Shown in pieces: positions 10,780 to 22,339 of a DNA stretch of 64,000 nt (the first letter of the stretch is position 1; each line of letters opens with the position of its first letter). A program made the translations under genes and the position numbers. The notes under the pieces were generated by a model, which did not search any database, was not told the origin of the DNA, and saw nothing but the letters and a program-made list of their open reading frames with translations. The DNA is from Acheta domesticus. Its lineage: Eukaryota; Arthropoda; Insecta; Orthoptera; Gryllidae. The DNA lies in contig JAHLJT010008756.1 in NCBI GenBank assembly GCA_031308135.1, forward strand, positions 67,816,026 through 67,880,025, in the 5' to 3' direction.

Positions 10780-13190
10780 TTAATGATAGGGTTATATCAG
10801 AAAACGGTACTCCACCAGAATTGTCGCTATTAATAATCAGGTGACTTGTATCTTATAGGATCAAATTATGTGATCACTCGTAAATGGAATTTGTTTCTAA
10901 CTGCAGTGGCGGTGGACTGTTAACATTATTCCCAGGATGCAAAAAAATGTCGCCTCTGGTCGAAACAAATGCGAATGAACAGAATGTATCAGAGTAGAAA
11001 TTTAGTGTTTACAACACACTTTGTATGTTACAGCTCGGAAGTACTTTAAGACTACTTGCAAGTGTCACAGAACGTCTACTTTCGTAGTGGTTGAATGAGG
11101 TAGGGAAGCAAAACGCTTTTAACATTGCAAATGATGCAAGTAAAGTGCTTGCCTCTATCGTACCTGTCGTGTCATGATTATAGAAATTCTTGGTTTGAAT
11201 ATATTTTAGCTTCAATTTGTTTCGGTTTAGTAGTTTTAAACACCATTATTCATCTTCAAATCGAATTACTCTAGTACAGAGACGATGCCTACCTGATCTC
11301 AGAATAAACAGTTCTTTTTATTGTGATACACTACACATTGTGAATTTGAAAATACTATTTATATTAACTTACTTTACTCAGTGACACGAAAAGCGTCAGT
11401 AATAAACTCCAGAGGTATTTTCCGAGAACGAATCCATAGAAGATTTAGGAAATAAGAGAAAACCTATTCAGGAGGTTAAATTATTTATTTCCGATACCAT
11501 CAATATCATAAAATATCTATTATAAGCAAACATTTCCCGAAATATTAAAGCTTTACACATGCCATTGTTGCTGTCGCCGGATTCTGCAAACGATGAGGGG
11601 TTGTTTCCAATCTAGTAAGCAAAAATCTTTCATTGTCAGAGCAAGCTCATAATTCATTGTAAAGAGAAGTGTTTCATAAACATTTTTGTCGGTGGCATGA
11701 AACAATTCGGTACCGGACGCCGAAAAATGTCAATGAGTCCATGTGACTGATTCAAATAAAAAAATGAAAACAAGGCAAAATCAACAGGTCGATGGAAATG
11801 TATGGTCATCTGTAATACGTTCTGAGAACGATCTAACGAGACATCTTCAAGATATTTCATCCTTGGACGTGAAATGAATTAGGACACCTTGACGGCCGTC
11901 AACGACGTTTTCGGAGAAGGACCCGATAAAAGATACGAAGGTGTGAGTCGAAATATCGAACATGAGAAGATAATATTGTTCATTGTGAATCATCGGACTT
12001 AACCAGTCATAAGTTCAGAAGAGAAAATGTTTTTCAAATTGTTCTCATTAACGTGTCAAATCGAAGTCAGGGAAAAGCTAATGGAATCATTAACTTATCG
12101 GAAGAATGGTGTGCAAATGTGAGACAATGTACTTGTACCTAGAACCGTTTGTGTTCATCTGATAACATCAGATATTATAGTTTTCTAATAAGCTCTAATG
12201 TTTAATTAAATTCATAAAATACTTTAATTTTCTATATTAAGTATTTTTTCCATTTATTGAGAAAATAAGAATTAATTTAATATTTTCAGAGGTTCTTGTG
12301 CATATAGGGAATAAGATAATCACGTATCTAATACATTGAAGTTCATGATATCATTGGAAGTACAAGAATATTACTGTGAAAGAATTCAATCATTTGTATT
12401 TTCTTCATAAACATCGAAAATGAGTGCCTTTAGTTACAACACTTTTGCAATTTCAGGTTTCAGTTCATTTTCGAAAACAGCGAGACAAACCGGGATGTTA
12501 TAATCCGATAAAAATATATCCCCTTCAAATTTCCAAGACTATTCCAAAATATTTCATTGGGCGGCACAAAAAGAATCCTTTAGGCGACGAGTGATGTCTT
12601 CGAAGAAGGACTTTGCTGCAACTGTGGCCAGAGCGCGGCTGGCGAGGAGCGTGCAGCTCATCTATCTCTCATTATTGTGTGGCTCTCACAAAACTCACGG
12701 GGTAAACCAAAAATTATTAAAAAAGCGTTATTTCCATTTTGCGAGAATCTATACTCTGCATGTGCCTCTTTTAGAATTATTGTGGCGGCTCTCACAAAAT
12801 TATGAGACTAAACTGAAAAAAAAACTATAATTTCTTGCATTTTATATTAAATTACTTCCGTGGTTCACGAACATTATAAAATAATACTTAAAAATTACAA
12901 ACACTTCCCGCAAGAAGTGGCTAGCCCACCATATCTGCTATACACACGTGTTTCTGTATGTTTATAATGCAGGGCGGCTTAGAAATATTTTTATTCCCGC
13001 GAATATGAAATTTGATCATGTCAGTAATATTCGGAGGATATAGATTTTCCGGACATTTAACTAGAATTACTTTCGCAATGTTTACCCAAATTATAGATCA
13101 TTATATACTCTCATAAAATATCATAAAATTATATAGCAATGTTTACTCAAGTTCGACATGCCAATATGGAGTTTTACCTGTGTGAAAATG
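10780..13190. other. AT-rich stretch, no gene seen
   Basis: No recognisable coding, RNA or repeat feature over 2.4 kb. A possible tRNA-like piece on the minus strand near 13195-13280 ('ggatgagtggttag' on that strand) may be a SINE remnant. Confidence 0.4.
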
Positions 13191-13332
13191 CAGGCTCCCC
13201 TTGTGAGATTGCACCCGTGCTCTGAGGGTTGAGAGGTCAGGAAACTAACCACTCATCCGCCGGGCGAGGGAGTGGCTGAGTGAATTACTATTATTTAGGG
13301 ATCGCCAACTACGAATGTGCGTAAGTATAGGG

Positions 13333-13730
13333 CAGTGTTGTCAAGATCGATGCCATGAGCGGGAGTCCGTGGCACGAGTCCAACGATGAAAGCGCCCCTC
13401 CACGCTGTTCAGTGCCCCGCTACCAGAGACAACGACATCCCTATTGTAAAACGGCGGGGTTACTAATAGTTTCCTTTCCCGATGCTAGTTACGGAAGGTC
13501 TTCTACTGATGGCTGTGGCACGCTTCGTGGCACCGTAGCATGCCATGAGCGTCTGTGCGCAACTGGCGTTGGAAAAAGGAAACTATTACGTGTAGTAGTA
13601 ACCCCGCCGTTTTACAATAGGGATGGCGTTGTGTCTGGTGGCGAGGTGACGAACTGCATGGAGAGTGCTATTTCGTCGTGGCACTCGTGCCACGGAACTC
13701 CCGCTCGTGGCATCGACCTTGACAACACTG
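13333..13730. mobile_element. hAT-like MITE, inverted partial dimer (copy 1)
   Basis: Both ends read inwards as 'cagtgttgtcaag(a/g)tcgatgcca'. The right part, read on the minus strand from 13730 to about 13498, is an almost complete copy of the monomer seen at 15428-15661. The left part (13333 to about 13497) is the first half of the same monomer on the plus strand. The result is a head-to-head foldback with arms of roughly 165 bases. The flanking 8-mers do not match, consistent with a rearranged copy. The 154-codon frame across it is non-genic. Confidence 0.8.
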
Positions 13731-13800
13731 ATGTAGCTGATGTGGAAAATACACCACCGTCTCTACTCGGACCTTGTCAGCACCTCACGGTCAACGCTGT

Positions 13801-13809
13801 TAGAGAAGC
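13801..13809. repeat. Target-site duplication, left
   Basis: 'tagagaagc' is repeated exactly at 14222-14230, on the other side of the LINE fragment. Confidence 0.7.
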
Positions 13810-14221
13810 CATGATTTAATTTTTTTTTAATTTCACATTTATTTATCTAGATGGAATACATCGTTCAGTGTAATCAATTTACAGATGACTTGTTTTGACT
13901 TGCTAGTTAAAATATCTAAACTAACTTATCCTAAACATTGAAGAGGACACTCCAGGGGAGACCTCGACGTTAAGTGTCATGGTTGGCTAAGATTTTGAGA
14001 AAGGCATGCAAATGGGTATCTATTTTTTATTCGGATGTGGGTGGGGTTTTTTACTAATTTGAAGTGGGATGCTGCTGGTATGTCTGCTAGGTTTTGGTAG
14101 AAATTGTGCGATATATGGGCTATTTGGTTTATTATTGTATTCATGTTTAATTCGGAATGAAGTTGTTTGTTGCTTATGAACCAGGGGGCATTTGTGATTA
14201 ATCTGATAAATTTTTTTCGAA
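13810..14221 (-). mobile_element. 5'-truncated Jockey-like LINE insertion
   Basis: A 412-bp insertion with an A-rich 3' tail (T-run at about 13816-13830 on the plus strand) and matching 9-bp flanks, as left by target-primed reverse transcription. The coding strand is minus. The pieces are the last part of a reverse-transcriptase ORF (14219-13977) and a short 3' UTR with the poly-A. Everything upstream in the element is missing, so it is dead. It lies directly against the GC-rich block that begins at 14225. Confidence 0.8.
13977..14219 (-). pseudogene. C-terminal fragment of Jockey-type reverse transcriptase
   Basis: About 80 residues remain in frame up to the stop at 13977. The hallmark is the phrase 'IRLITNAPWFISN' followed by 'LHSELNM', the conserved tail just after the RT domain in Jockey-clade ORF2 proteins (usually 'LR.i..APWyv.n..lh.DL'). 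The RT catalytic motifs and the endonuclease are absent because the copy is 5'-truncated. The frame stays open further right into the GC-rich block (to 14474), but that part is unrelated low-complexity sequence. The clade assignment rests on this short motif and is my inference. Confidence 0.75.
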
Positions 14222-14224
14222 TAG

Positions 14225-14520
14225 AGAAGCTACGACGTCGCCGCTCACTCCGCCGAGGTGCGCGCGATACGGAAATGCGGCGGGCGCCGCGCCGCGCGGG
14301 CCGGGAAGCGGCGCGGCGGAGGCGCACGGGCGTGCCTTCCTCTTTGAAATGCCCCGAGCGCGTCGCGCCGCGTGTCGGCACGGCCCAAGGCGGCGACGGG
14401 ACGGCGCGGCGAGCACTCGCGCCCAGGGCCACTGGCCCTGCAGGAAGCGCGGACGCACGCACGCACGCACGCATGCGTCAGAGCAGCGTGGGCGGCGCGG
14501 CAAGAGGCCTGGGACAGTAG
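14225..14520. other. GC/CpG-rich block with (CGCA)n
   Basis: CpG-dense DNA that ends in a short cgca/acgc tandem at about 14454-14472. Frames on both strands are composition artefacts. No domain was seen. Confidence 0.5.
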
Positions 14521-14611
14521 ATCCACATAAGGTAACAAAAGTAACCTTCATTGTAGGCTATATGTATTTGAATATTGAAAAGTATATCCTTTAAATTTAA
14601 TTATTCTTCAG

Positions 14612-14930
14612 CTAAGTAAAAATTTTATTTATTATTAGCCCATTTAATCCCAAAGGGGACAAGGGCCTCTTGCGCAGGACAAGGAGACTTATATTATAAA
14701 TTGTTCCTTGAGTCGCCACCTCGGGGATCTTACATGGATTTACACCCATTTTTTTACGGTCTTTTGCAACTCTTGACCATTGATTACCAAGAAGTTCCCG
14801 GAAGTCATCGGTCCACCTACAATGTTGTCTAGCCACGTTCCTCTTCCCGATTCGTGGGTCTGAGGAAGTTATTCTGAATGTCCGTCTGTCATCTTGGAGT
14901 CTTGATATGTGGCGTCCCCCCTTCCATTTT
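14612..14930 (-). pseudogene. 3' end of an RTE/CR1-like LINE ORF2
   Basis: On the minus strand the translation contains 'GKRNVARQHCRWTDDFRE', then 'W.RVAKDR' and, at the very end, 'SPLGLNGLI' running into TAA units. This is the typical tail of RTE/CR1-type LINE polyproteins ('grP..rW.Ddi...W...A.dr') whose 3' ends terminate in short (TAA)n repeats. The ORF is preserved for 74 codons (14836-14612) and degraded upstream. The RT domain is absent. Clade level is uncertain. Confidence 0.65.
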
Positions 14931-15089
14931 AGTTTATGAGCAGTCAGTATTATTAAGTATTATTTTTATTCAAACAGATTTTATTGAAGAAATAAAATCT
15001 TATATAATTTTTATAACTTTATTTTACACAGTTGACTTACATTTTACTATAAAGTTCCAGTTTCTGTTCTTTGGCTCGACAGCCCGCTA

Positions 15090-15335
15090 CGTGCCTTGGC
15101 CAACCAACGGTGACTGAGCCTCTCGGCCACGGGATAAAGGGTTCGTGTGATTAGCACGTAGACATCACCATATATACTGGTCTTCATAACCTTAGAGTGG
15201 GCTTTCTCATCGTCACACAGCAACAGATACTGGAACATTGTAAGAAAAGCACACAGCTGTAATTTACTCAGCCGGGAACTGCGCCGTGGAATGCGAGCAC
15301 GCTAACCAATGAGCCGCCGAGGGAGGCACTATAAA
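15090..15335 (-). mobile_element. tRNA-headed SINE (family D)
   Basis: Read on the minus strand from about 15335, it starts with a tRNA-like head: 'ggcggctcattggttagcg' (A-box region) and a degenerate B-box region. It then runs into the body shared with 5795-5955. It is the better-preserved of the two copies. Confidence 0.6.
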
Positions 15336-15419
15336 GTTCGGCCTACTAAAATACCGTCACCGTCGGGTCTCGAACCCTAGGACCGTCCGTCACGGTCACT
15401 GCAATGACAACAGTTGTTG

Positions 15420-15427
15420 CCCTGAGC
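15420..15427. repeat. 8-bp target-site duplication, left
   Basis: 'ccctgagc' is repeated exactly at 15662-15669 on the other side of the MITE. An 8-bp duplication is diagnostic of the hAT superfamily among CAG-ended elements. Confidence 0.85.
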
Positions 15428-15661
15428 CAGTGTTGTCAAGGTCGATGCCATGAGCGGGAGTCCGTGGCAGCGAGTGCCATGACGAAATCGCCCCTCCATG
15501 TAGTTCATCACCCCACCACCAAAGACAACTCCATCCCTATTGTAAAACGGCGGGGATACTACTGTTTCCTTTCCCGACGCTAGTGGCGCAGAGAAGCTCG
15601 TGGCATGCTACGGTGCCACGATGCGTGCCTCAGCCTCCAGTAGAAGACCTTGACACCACTG
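15428..15661. mobile_element. hAT-like MITE, intact monomer (copy 2)
   Basis: A 234-bp non-coding element starting 'cagtgttgtcaaggtc' and ending in the imperfect complement 'gaccttgacaccactg'. The terminal inverted repeats are therefore about 16 bases, with the CAGTG ends typical of hAT elements. The flanks are a perfect 8-bp direct repeat. A conserved internal block, 'atccctattgtaaaacgg', is shared with copies 1 and 3. It has no transposase and would need an autonomous partner. Confidence 0.9.
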
Positions 15662-15669
15662 CCCTGAGC
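15662..15669. repeat. 8-bp target-site duplication, right
   Basis: Exact copy of 15420-15427. Confidence 0.85.
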
Positions 15670-15714
15670 CACCTCAGCCTGTTCTATTCCAGGACACCAA
15701 CGACCGCTCTAGTT

Positions 15715-16042
15715 GAAGCGCCTTAAACCCACAGCCAACCAATCAACACGCGCGCGGTGCCTCCGTTCAATAGTCCTCGTCGTCGCCTTCGCCGCGCGCT
15801 CTGATGTGGCAAGCGCGCGCGCACGCGGGGGCGGGTGAGAGGGGTGTACCGTGCGTCCATCACGCGTGCGCAAGCGCGTGCGCGGCGCGGCGGCGTGCCC
15901 GAGCGCGCGGGGTGTCCGCGGCGCGGGCGTTGCGTTCGCCGCTGTCACGCCCGCGGCCTCGCCCGCCGCCAGGGCAACCACCCCGTGGCGCAACGCGACG
16001 CGTTACCTCCGCGCGCCGCCGCCGCCGCCGCCGCCGCCGCCG
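15715..16042. other. GC/CpG-rich block ending in (CCG)n
   Basis: CpG-dense DNA whose right end is a (CCG)n microsatellite at about 16014-16040. It abuts the tandem array that begins at 16043. Frames on both strands are low-complexity A/R/P translations. Confidence 0.6.
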
Positions 16043-17900
16043 TTGGCACCTCCCGCGCCGCACGCGCCGCGCGCGCCCGGTGGCGACACTCGTGGGTAAT
16101 AGGGTCGCGATGAATTTGGCGGACGACGTGCGCTGCACTGATTGATGGAGGTTGGAATGTCGCAAGGAGGGATGGCAACTATCGAAAGGTTTGTTTGATT
16201 TTTTAATTTTTTTAAGACTTGAGTTAGGTGACCCGTGGCTAATGGTCAGACCACTCTTCTCCCTCCGCTGGGACCGGTCGGTTGATGTGGAATTTGTGAT
16301 GGGTGAAACGAGATCTTAGCAGATTTTTTCGGGGTTCTCCCGTATTCTCTGCTTCTTATCCATTAATTATCTATATTCGTAATCACTTACCCAGCAAAAT
16401 GATTAACCAAATTGTGCCAAAAGGGGAACAACTAGAATTGTAATAAAGAATAATTGTGCGTGGACAAATGAGTGTAGCGGGAAAAACTAACACTTGAGCG
16501 CGAGTGTGTGTTCAAATCCCGGTTTATTCATGTGTGCAAATTCTAGAAGATCCATGTTGGCATCGCCCGTGCCGCACGCCTCAGGTGGCGACACTCGCGG
16601 GTAATAGGGTCGCGATGAATTTGGCGGACAACGTGCGCTGCACTGACTGATGGAGGTGGGAATGTCGCAAGGACGGATGGCAAACATATATAAGTTTGGT
16701 CGTTGTTTGTTGTTTTTGCCCTGTCTTTTTGCCCTTGAATCACACGTGCATGGATCCTATATTTACCGGGGCTAAGTAACAATATTTCGGTGGCGAGTGC
16801 ATGTAATTGTCAAAGGATCAGCATTTAGCTGGACCCGACCTTTGTCCCCTTGGGATGTTAGCCCTGGGGGTATGGAAGATAAAATGATGATGATAATGAG
16901 GAGTGGAAGGACGACACACACATGCAAACATACACAAACACACTTATGCCCGAGGTAGGACTCGAACCCGCGATCCTTCCATCCGAGATCGCCACGGCAC
17001 TACTGCCTAAGGGATCTCGGTTATCCGGACCGGCAGTTTATTATTTTGTACTGTTTTTTAAGACTTGGGGGACGTGACTCGTAGGTAGATCTCAGACCAC
17101 TCTCGTACGTCCACTGGGACCGGTACGGAAATATTGTCCGAGCGACGTGTATTTTGTGGTGGATGAAAAGAGTACTTGGCATATTTTCCTAATGACCGAC
17201 CCAACAAAATTGTTCGCTAATTTTCAAGTAGTGCCATAAACCATAAGAACTGATTTGTAATAAAAAATAATTGTGCTTTGGCAAAGTAGCATAGCGGGGA
17301 AAACTAACACTTGAGTGTGTACATGTGTTCAAATCCCAGTTTATTCATGTGTGCAAATTCCGGAAAATCCATGTTGGCACCGCATAGGCCGCGCACGGCC
17401 GATGGCGACACTCGCGGGTAATAGGGTTCGCGATGAATTTGGCGGACGACGTGCGCTGCGCTGATTGATGACGATTGGAAAGTATAAAGGAGGGATGGCA
17501 AACATACAGTATGTAAGTATGTGGTATTCAAAGTTTGGTTTCCCTTTTTTATTATTTTAGTACTTCGAATAGGCGACCCGTGAAGTAATGGTCAGACAAC
17601 TCCTCTCGTATCACAGATCGGACCGAAGCACAAATTACGGTCGGTCTGTGTGGAATTTTTGGCGGATAAACCGAGTACTTCGCAGATTTTCTCGGGGTTC
17701 TCCCGTTTTTCTTCCTCTCATTCTACGATTGCTTGTTCATTGATGTATCTTCCTAATCATGTATACATCACAATCATTCACTCATTTCCAGATCAGGCAT
17801 AGGCACTGGTATCATAATAAATAATACTTGCGCTATGCAACTCGTAATGGAGTTGGCACACCGCCAAATATCACCTGTGATTGTGTAAGTATGGGATATT
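16043..17900. repeat. Three-unit tandem array, about 500-bp monomer
   Basis: Each unit begins with a 'ggcgacactcg(t/c)gggtaatagggt' block followed by 'cgcgatgaatttggcggac', at about 16082, 16585 and 17403. It later contains a 'gaccactctt/ctc' segment, a 'cggggttctcccgt' block, a 'taataaa(g/a)aataattgtgc' block and a 'gttcaaatccc(g/a)gtttattcatgtgtgcaaattc' block. Unit 1 is about 500 bases. Unit 2 is about 820 because a SINE is inserted. Unit 3 lacks its end. Weaker traces of the same blocks continue at about 17950-18010 and 18650-18720, so the array once extended further. Confidence 0.85.
16700..17036 (-). mobile_element. tRNA-derived SINE nested in array unit 2 (family E)
   Basis: Absent from array units 1 and 3, so it is an insertion. 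On the minus strand it opens with a tRNA-like head. The B box 'gggttcgagtcc' is a good match and lies at about 16961-16972 when read on that strand. It is followed by a gt-rich tail ('gtgtgtttgtgtatg'), a tca/atc microsatellite-like stretch and a 'ccccagggctaacatcccaaggg' type body. Boundaries are inferred from comparison with the other units and are approximate. Confidence 0.75.
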
Positions 17901-18889
17901 AAAATGCGGGATTGTTAATGTGTCGAAACGCAGGGAGATCTGTGTGAAATGTCTGATAAAGAAGGTTGTATACTTTTTCTTGGGGTTCTCCCGTTTTCTC
18001 TGCTTCTCATGCCACCATTGCTCTACCGTCAATCAAATCAGGCTTTCATTATCCATCCATACATTTATCGAAAACATTCATCCCGAGCTCATCACTACTC
18101 GAAAAGTCTTGGGACAGAAAATTATAATTATGATAATACTTCGGTGAAAGATAGATCAATCTGAGCTTGTGAGCCACGCTAGCGCCATTTGCAAGTCTGC
18201 TGTCGCATTGCTCCCCAAATGGATGGGTTGCTAGAGACGGATTTACTGCTGGTACAAGAAAAAATTCGCGAGCGACAATGGACGATGTATAGGATGGTGC
18301 ATAAACCAAACGCAAATAATATTAATAATCGGAAGGGTTCTGAAGAAAGAGGTTTCGTAATACAATAGATTATTTCGCACGCAGTCAATCTTACAAAATT
18401 TCAAAACCGGTGCGTGAACCGTGAAACCGTATACTACAATGAATTAAGTGGATGGGCGAGGGGCCCGTCTCCAGCGGTGGACGTATTGTGTAACGCCGGG
18501 AGAGCAATCCGGGGTAGTGCTGGATCGGGGCCATGAACCAGCTAAGAAACCGAAAGTCACGCAGGACCGGTACCAAGAATCGACTTAGTCAACCTGACGA
18601 AATTCGAAGGTGTTCTTCAGATTGGCGTAGCAGGGGTCGTTATACGATTGGTCCAACATTAACGTATCTTCATAATCACATATCCATCATAATCACTCAT
18701 TTCTAAATATAAGCCAGATATAGAACACTCAAAAAGGTTAACTAACAACTGCATCTGCTAAATGGCGCTGGCGTACGACTGGAGAAAGGCGACTGGGAAT
18801 CATCTCTAACTGTGAGCGGCTGGTCAATTGTAGTCCATCTGTCATTCCCGGTGAGAATCACCCAACTGCATCACTTTTTATTTACACTC
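17901..18889. other. Repeat remnants, no gene
   Basis: Contains traces of the 500-bp array blocks ('cttggggttctcccgttttctctgc' region near 17980, and a 'tatcttcataatcac' region near 18665). The rest is unrecognised. No coding signal was seen. Confidence 0.45.
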
Positions 18890-19110
18890 TCATTCCTGTT
18901 AATTACTTTTCAGTTTCGTCCTTCTCAGGTATGAGAAGGCGAAACCCGATTGCATCCCTGCCGATATTTCGGGAAGGGTAAGAAGAAACATTGTAGTTAA
19001 GTTTTCATACATGAGTAACACAAAAACACAAATAGGTATTCTCGCAGTGGTGAGAATGCGTAGAACAATGGTGAACATTCGCAGTATCCTCGACACTGTG
19101 TATGTTGCCC
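18890..19110. repeat. Dispersed repeat family C, copy 2
   Basis: Second copy of the sequence at 4230-4550, in the same orientation. It shares the 'agaaggc', 'ccgatatttcggga', 'catgagtaac' and 'attctcgca' blocks. Confidence 0.55.
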
Positions 19111-19164
19111 AGCTTATAATTATTTCAACTGTAAGGTCATCTTTTTCGAGTAACCTACGGTTGC

Positions 19165-19700
19165 TGGATTGTCGATTCAAGGACGCATCAACTCCTAGTG
19201 GTCATTAGTCCAGTAAGTGTAGTGCATGGTTTGTCGCAGAAGGTGAGGTGATCTTCCTTCTCTGGACGGCGAGATCTGGAGCCGACCTACGACAGGATTT
19301 TTCCAGACAAGGTATCTCCCACCAGCGGAGCACCGCACAAGCCGGGACAAATTTTAAACTCCCAATGAGTCTCCCGACATGTGTGGTAGTGTAGTGCATG
19401 TGGGTGTAAATGTGAGTAAATAAGGATGATGAAAGGAGAAGGAAGAGGAAGGAAAGACCGCGCGCGGTCCGAGACCCGTGTGTTAGGGTACTGCTCCGGC
19501 ATTCGCCGAGTGTTGATTATAGAAACCAATGAAAACTACCGATCAAAGCAGTAAAGATTTCTCCTCCAGACAGCAGTTGAATTCAACCCTAGCTAACTAT
19601 ATAGACTCGAAAATCCTGCCACCATCGGGACTTGTACCCTAGGACCTTCCGGTCAGAGGCACTGCAGTGACATTAATTGATGCTCAGAGCTACCTAAGGC
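19165..19700 (-). mobile_element. Composite tRNA-headed SINE (family A), full-length, minus strand
   Basis: Read on the minus strand it has the tRNA-like head ('gaccggaaggtcctaggg' and B-box region), 'gttgaattcaa', 'tttcattggtttct', 'cggagcagtaccctaacacacgggtc', a central 'ctcattgggagtttaaaattt' block and the 3' end 'ggactaatgacca(c)taggagttgatgcg'. The long ggaagg/agga purine run at 19420-19455 corresponds to the ctttccttcctc stretch of other copies. Confidence 0.8.
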
Positions 19701-20698
19701 TGTGTTTGATCTACGGATGGCTTCTTTGAAAATCGGTGTACTACATCTGCATCGGTAACTGCACAGATTCATTTCCGGGAAGGGAAGCTGATGGGAAGAT
19801 CGCGGAATTAATCTTCTTAAGTGGGTGCCGGAAATTTACTTGAGTATTCTGATTGACTACTGGATCAGATTCTTCATAGTCTCCCCAACAACTTTCAAGG
19901 AAATACCAATGCAGTACACTACGCTCTGAGCACCATCGGTTCTTTCCAGTTTGTTTCCATTCCCATCCAACTCCTCCAATAGTAAAGGGAATGCCATAGA
20001 GGACTTTTTCCCTTATCTTAGTCTTCGTAAATGGCGTACGTCAACGGGAATGATGCCAACATTGGAAGTGGATTGAATATTGGTGATAAAATCGTTTTTA
20101 TGCCGAAATTTGTTTCGGTACGTAATTACTAATTCAGTGCCTTTCGCTATATTTGAAAGATTTATTGCAATACTCACTATGTCACATACAAGTCACGGTG
20201 CTGCACTGGAAAAGAAGAAAATATGTGACTTGCGGGTTTCTAATTAGTAAAACCAAGACGAAACAGTTTACCGTTTTTTAAAAATAAATAAGTGTTCAAT
20301 AATGTCTATTAAAACTTCAAAACACTAATGTAGTTAATATAGTGTACTAATTAGTTTAGTAACAAGGTGAATCTTTCCATTACATACGAGTATAACAAAT
20401 TTTAACAAGAAGGCGTAGGCTTATGCCTTATTATATTATGAGTTTTACAGTATGAAAACATAATACGTATTGCTCAATTAATATTTTTCATAATTGTTAA
20501 TGGTATCCCCTAGTAAAATGCGTATTCATCTAGAAAAGACGCTATGCATATTACATTAATGACGTGTGTAATAAAATAACTGAAAAAACGGAAGACACAA
20601 GGAAATAGAAGAATGAGAAAATGCTTCTAAAAAGAAAAAAATGTATTTTTGATATTGCAATAATGAAGTAATAATAGTAATAAAATTCTGAAATAATA

Positions 20699-20733
<35 letters not shown>

Positions 20734-22339
20734 CACCATTTACGTGATAATTCTGTCTTAAATATTCTATGTTTCAATCAGATAGTTAAAAAATTAATAA
20801 ACAACCTAGATTTTTTTATTTGCACTGCCTTTATTTAAAAAAATGAGTGTGAATTTAACTTTCATTTACAAAGATTTATAAAAATATCTGGAATTTTGTC
20901 ACACTGCGTTTACAGTGTTTACAGTTTGTTTACAAATAAACTTCCAATTTTGTAATGTTTTTCAGTATTACAACCAAACTACAAAAAGTCGGAAACTAAG
21001 CCTTTATAGCATGTTAGTCACTAGAAGTAGAAAATTCACTACACCGTACGACTGCTCGTCTATTGCTCTATGCTACTGTATATACATTCTCGTTTGTTTG
21101 CAATACTCAACCATTTTATTGCATGCAATTCTCTCTAACGATTCCTGTAAATGGTCCCTTAATTGTCATTGCTAACAAGTTCACTCAACCAGACTTCTCC
21201 ATCAGCTCGCGATTCTCGGTTCTGGTCGTTTCTGCTAATCGAGCCTGGAGTGCAGAAACGAAACAGCAGAACGTGCAAGAGCAATTTTGGAGTATACATG
21301 TATACATCGCAGCTTTTATTGAATCTCTATACAAACGTGAAACATTGTTTGGCCAGCTCATTTAGGGGTACATATTTAGGATATAGATTATTTTACTCAC
21401 AAGTCGTAAATCAGTTATGTCTAATGAAGAATATTGTTAATAAGTGAAAAAGTTCGACTTGTCTCGTTTGTTAGTTTTTAAACACCACTTAGTTTAATAC
21501 AGAGTGTCTCATCATATTTATGAACCAAAGATTTTTAGAATTTATCAAACAATCGCAGACTTCCTTCTACTATAATTATTACTTAAAAGGCCTGAAATTA
21601 ATCCGTATTTTTAACTTACGTCTCGTTACATGTAGCTACCACATTCATGCAACTAACAGACGGAAGAATAACAGTTGAGGTTCTAGACCTGTAATATATT
21701 GCCATTTAGCCAGATGTGAAAATGGAGAACACAACATGGAGATGTTATATTTTTTTCACCGAAACAATTACCCTTCCAATTCTTTGGAAGCAAACACTAC
21801 ACCTGGTCTGCTGAAGATAGTGAACCTAGAGCCACCCCCGCAGTGCAGCCGCGGGCTCATGATTTGCCACACGGGTCACATACAATACTTCAAACTCAGT
21901 TCTCTGAAGACTAGGTTTGTAGACATAGTTGCGGCACACTGCCCGCATAGCGGTAGAGGGGAGAGGGAAAGGAAAGGGGGAAGGAGAGAGGGATGAGAGG
22001 AGGAAGTGGCCCTGCTTGGGGTCACGATGCCCTGAATCCAGCTAGATGTGCAATAACACACTTCCAGCTATCTCGCATCTGGGCTGACCAGATCGCACAC
22101 TACTCACACAACTCACGCACGTATATGTGCATGTGGTATTCAACCCCTCCCCCCGCCCCCAGGGAGTCGCGACGCGCAATGACCACTTCGATCAAGATTC
22201 TTTCACAACACACAACAGTCACACGCATGTGGACTTTCGAATTCTCAGGTCAGAAAGAGATTTCTGTTACAACTCGCCCATCCGGAGCCATGTGCAACCA
22301 CTAAATCTCAGTCCTACTCCGCTACGCCCCGTGAAAAAT
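19701..22339. other. AT-rich stretch, no gene seen
   Basis: Contains an (AAT)n microsatellite at about 20686-20729. Short frames at 20915-21447 have no recognised domain. The GC-moderate part at 21820-22330 (purine run near 21955-22005) is unrecognised. Confidence 0.45.

Noticed and set aside
13355..13819. 154-codon plus-strand ORF
   Set aside because: It lies within the foldback MITE and is explained by that non-coding element.
16940..17036. Possible tRNA gene on the minus strand
   Set aside because: The B box is strong, but the sequence continues into a SINE body and is missing from the sister repeat units, so it is a SINE head.
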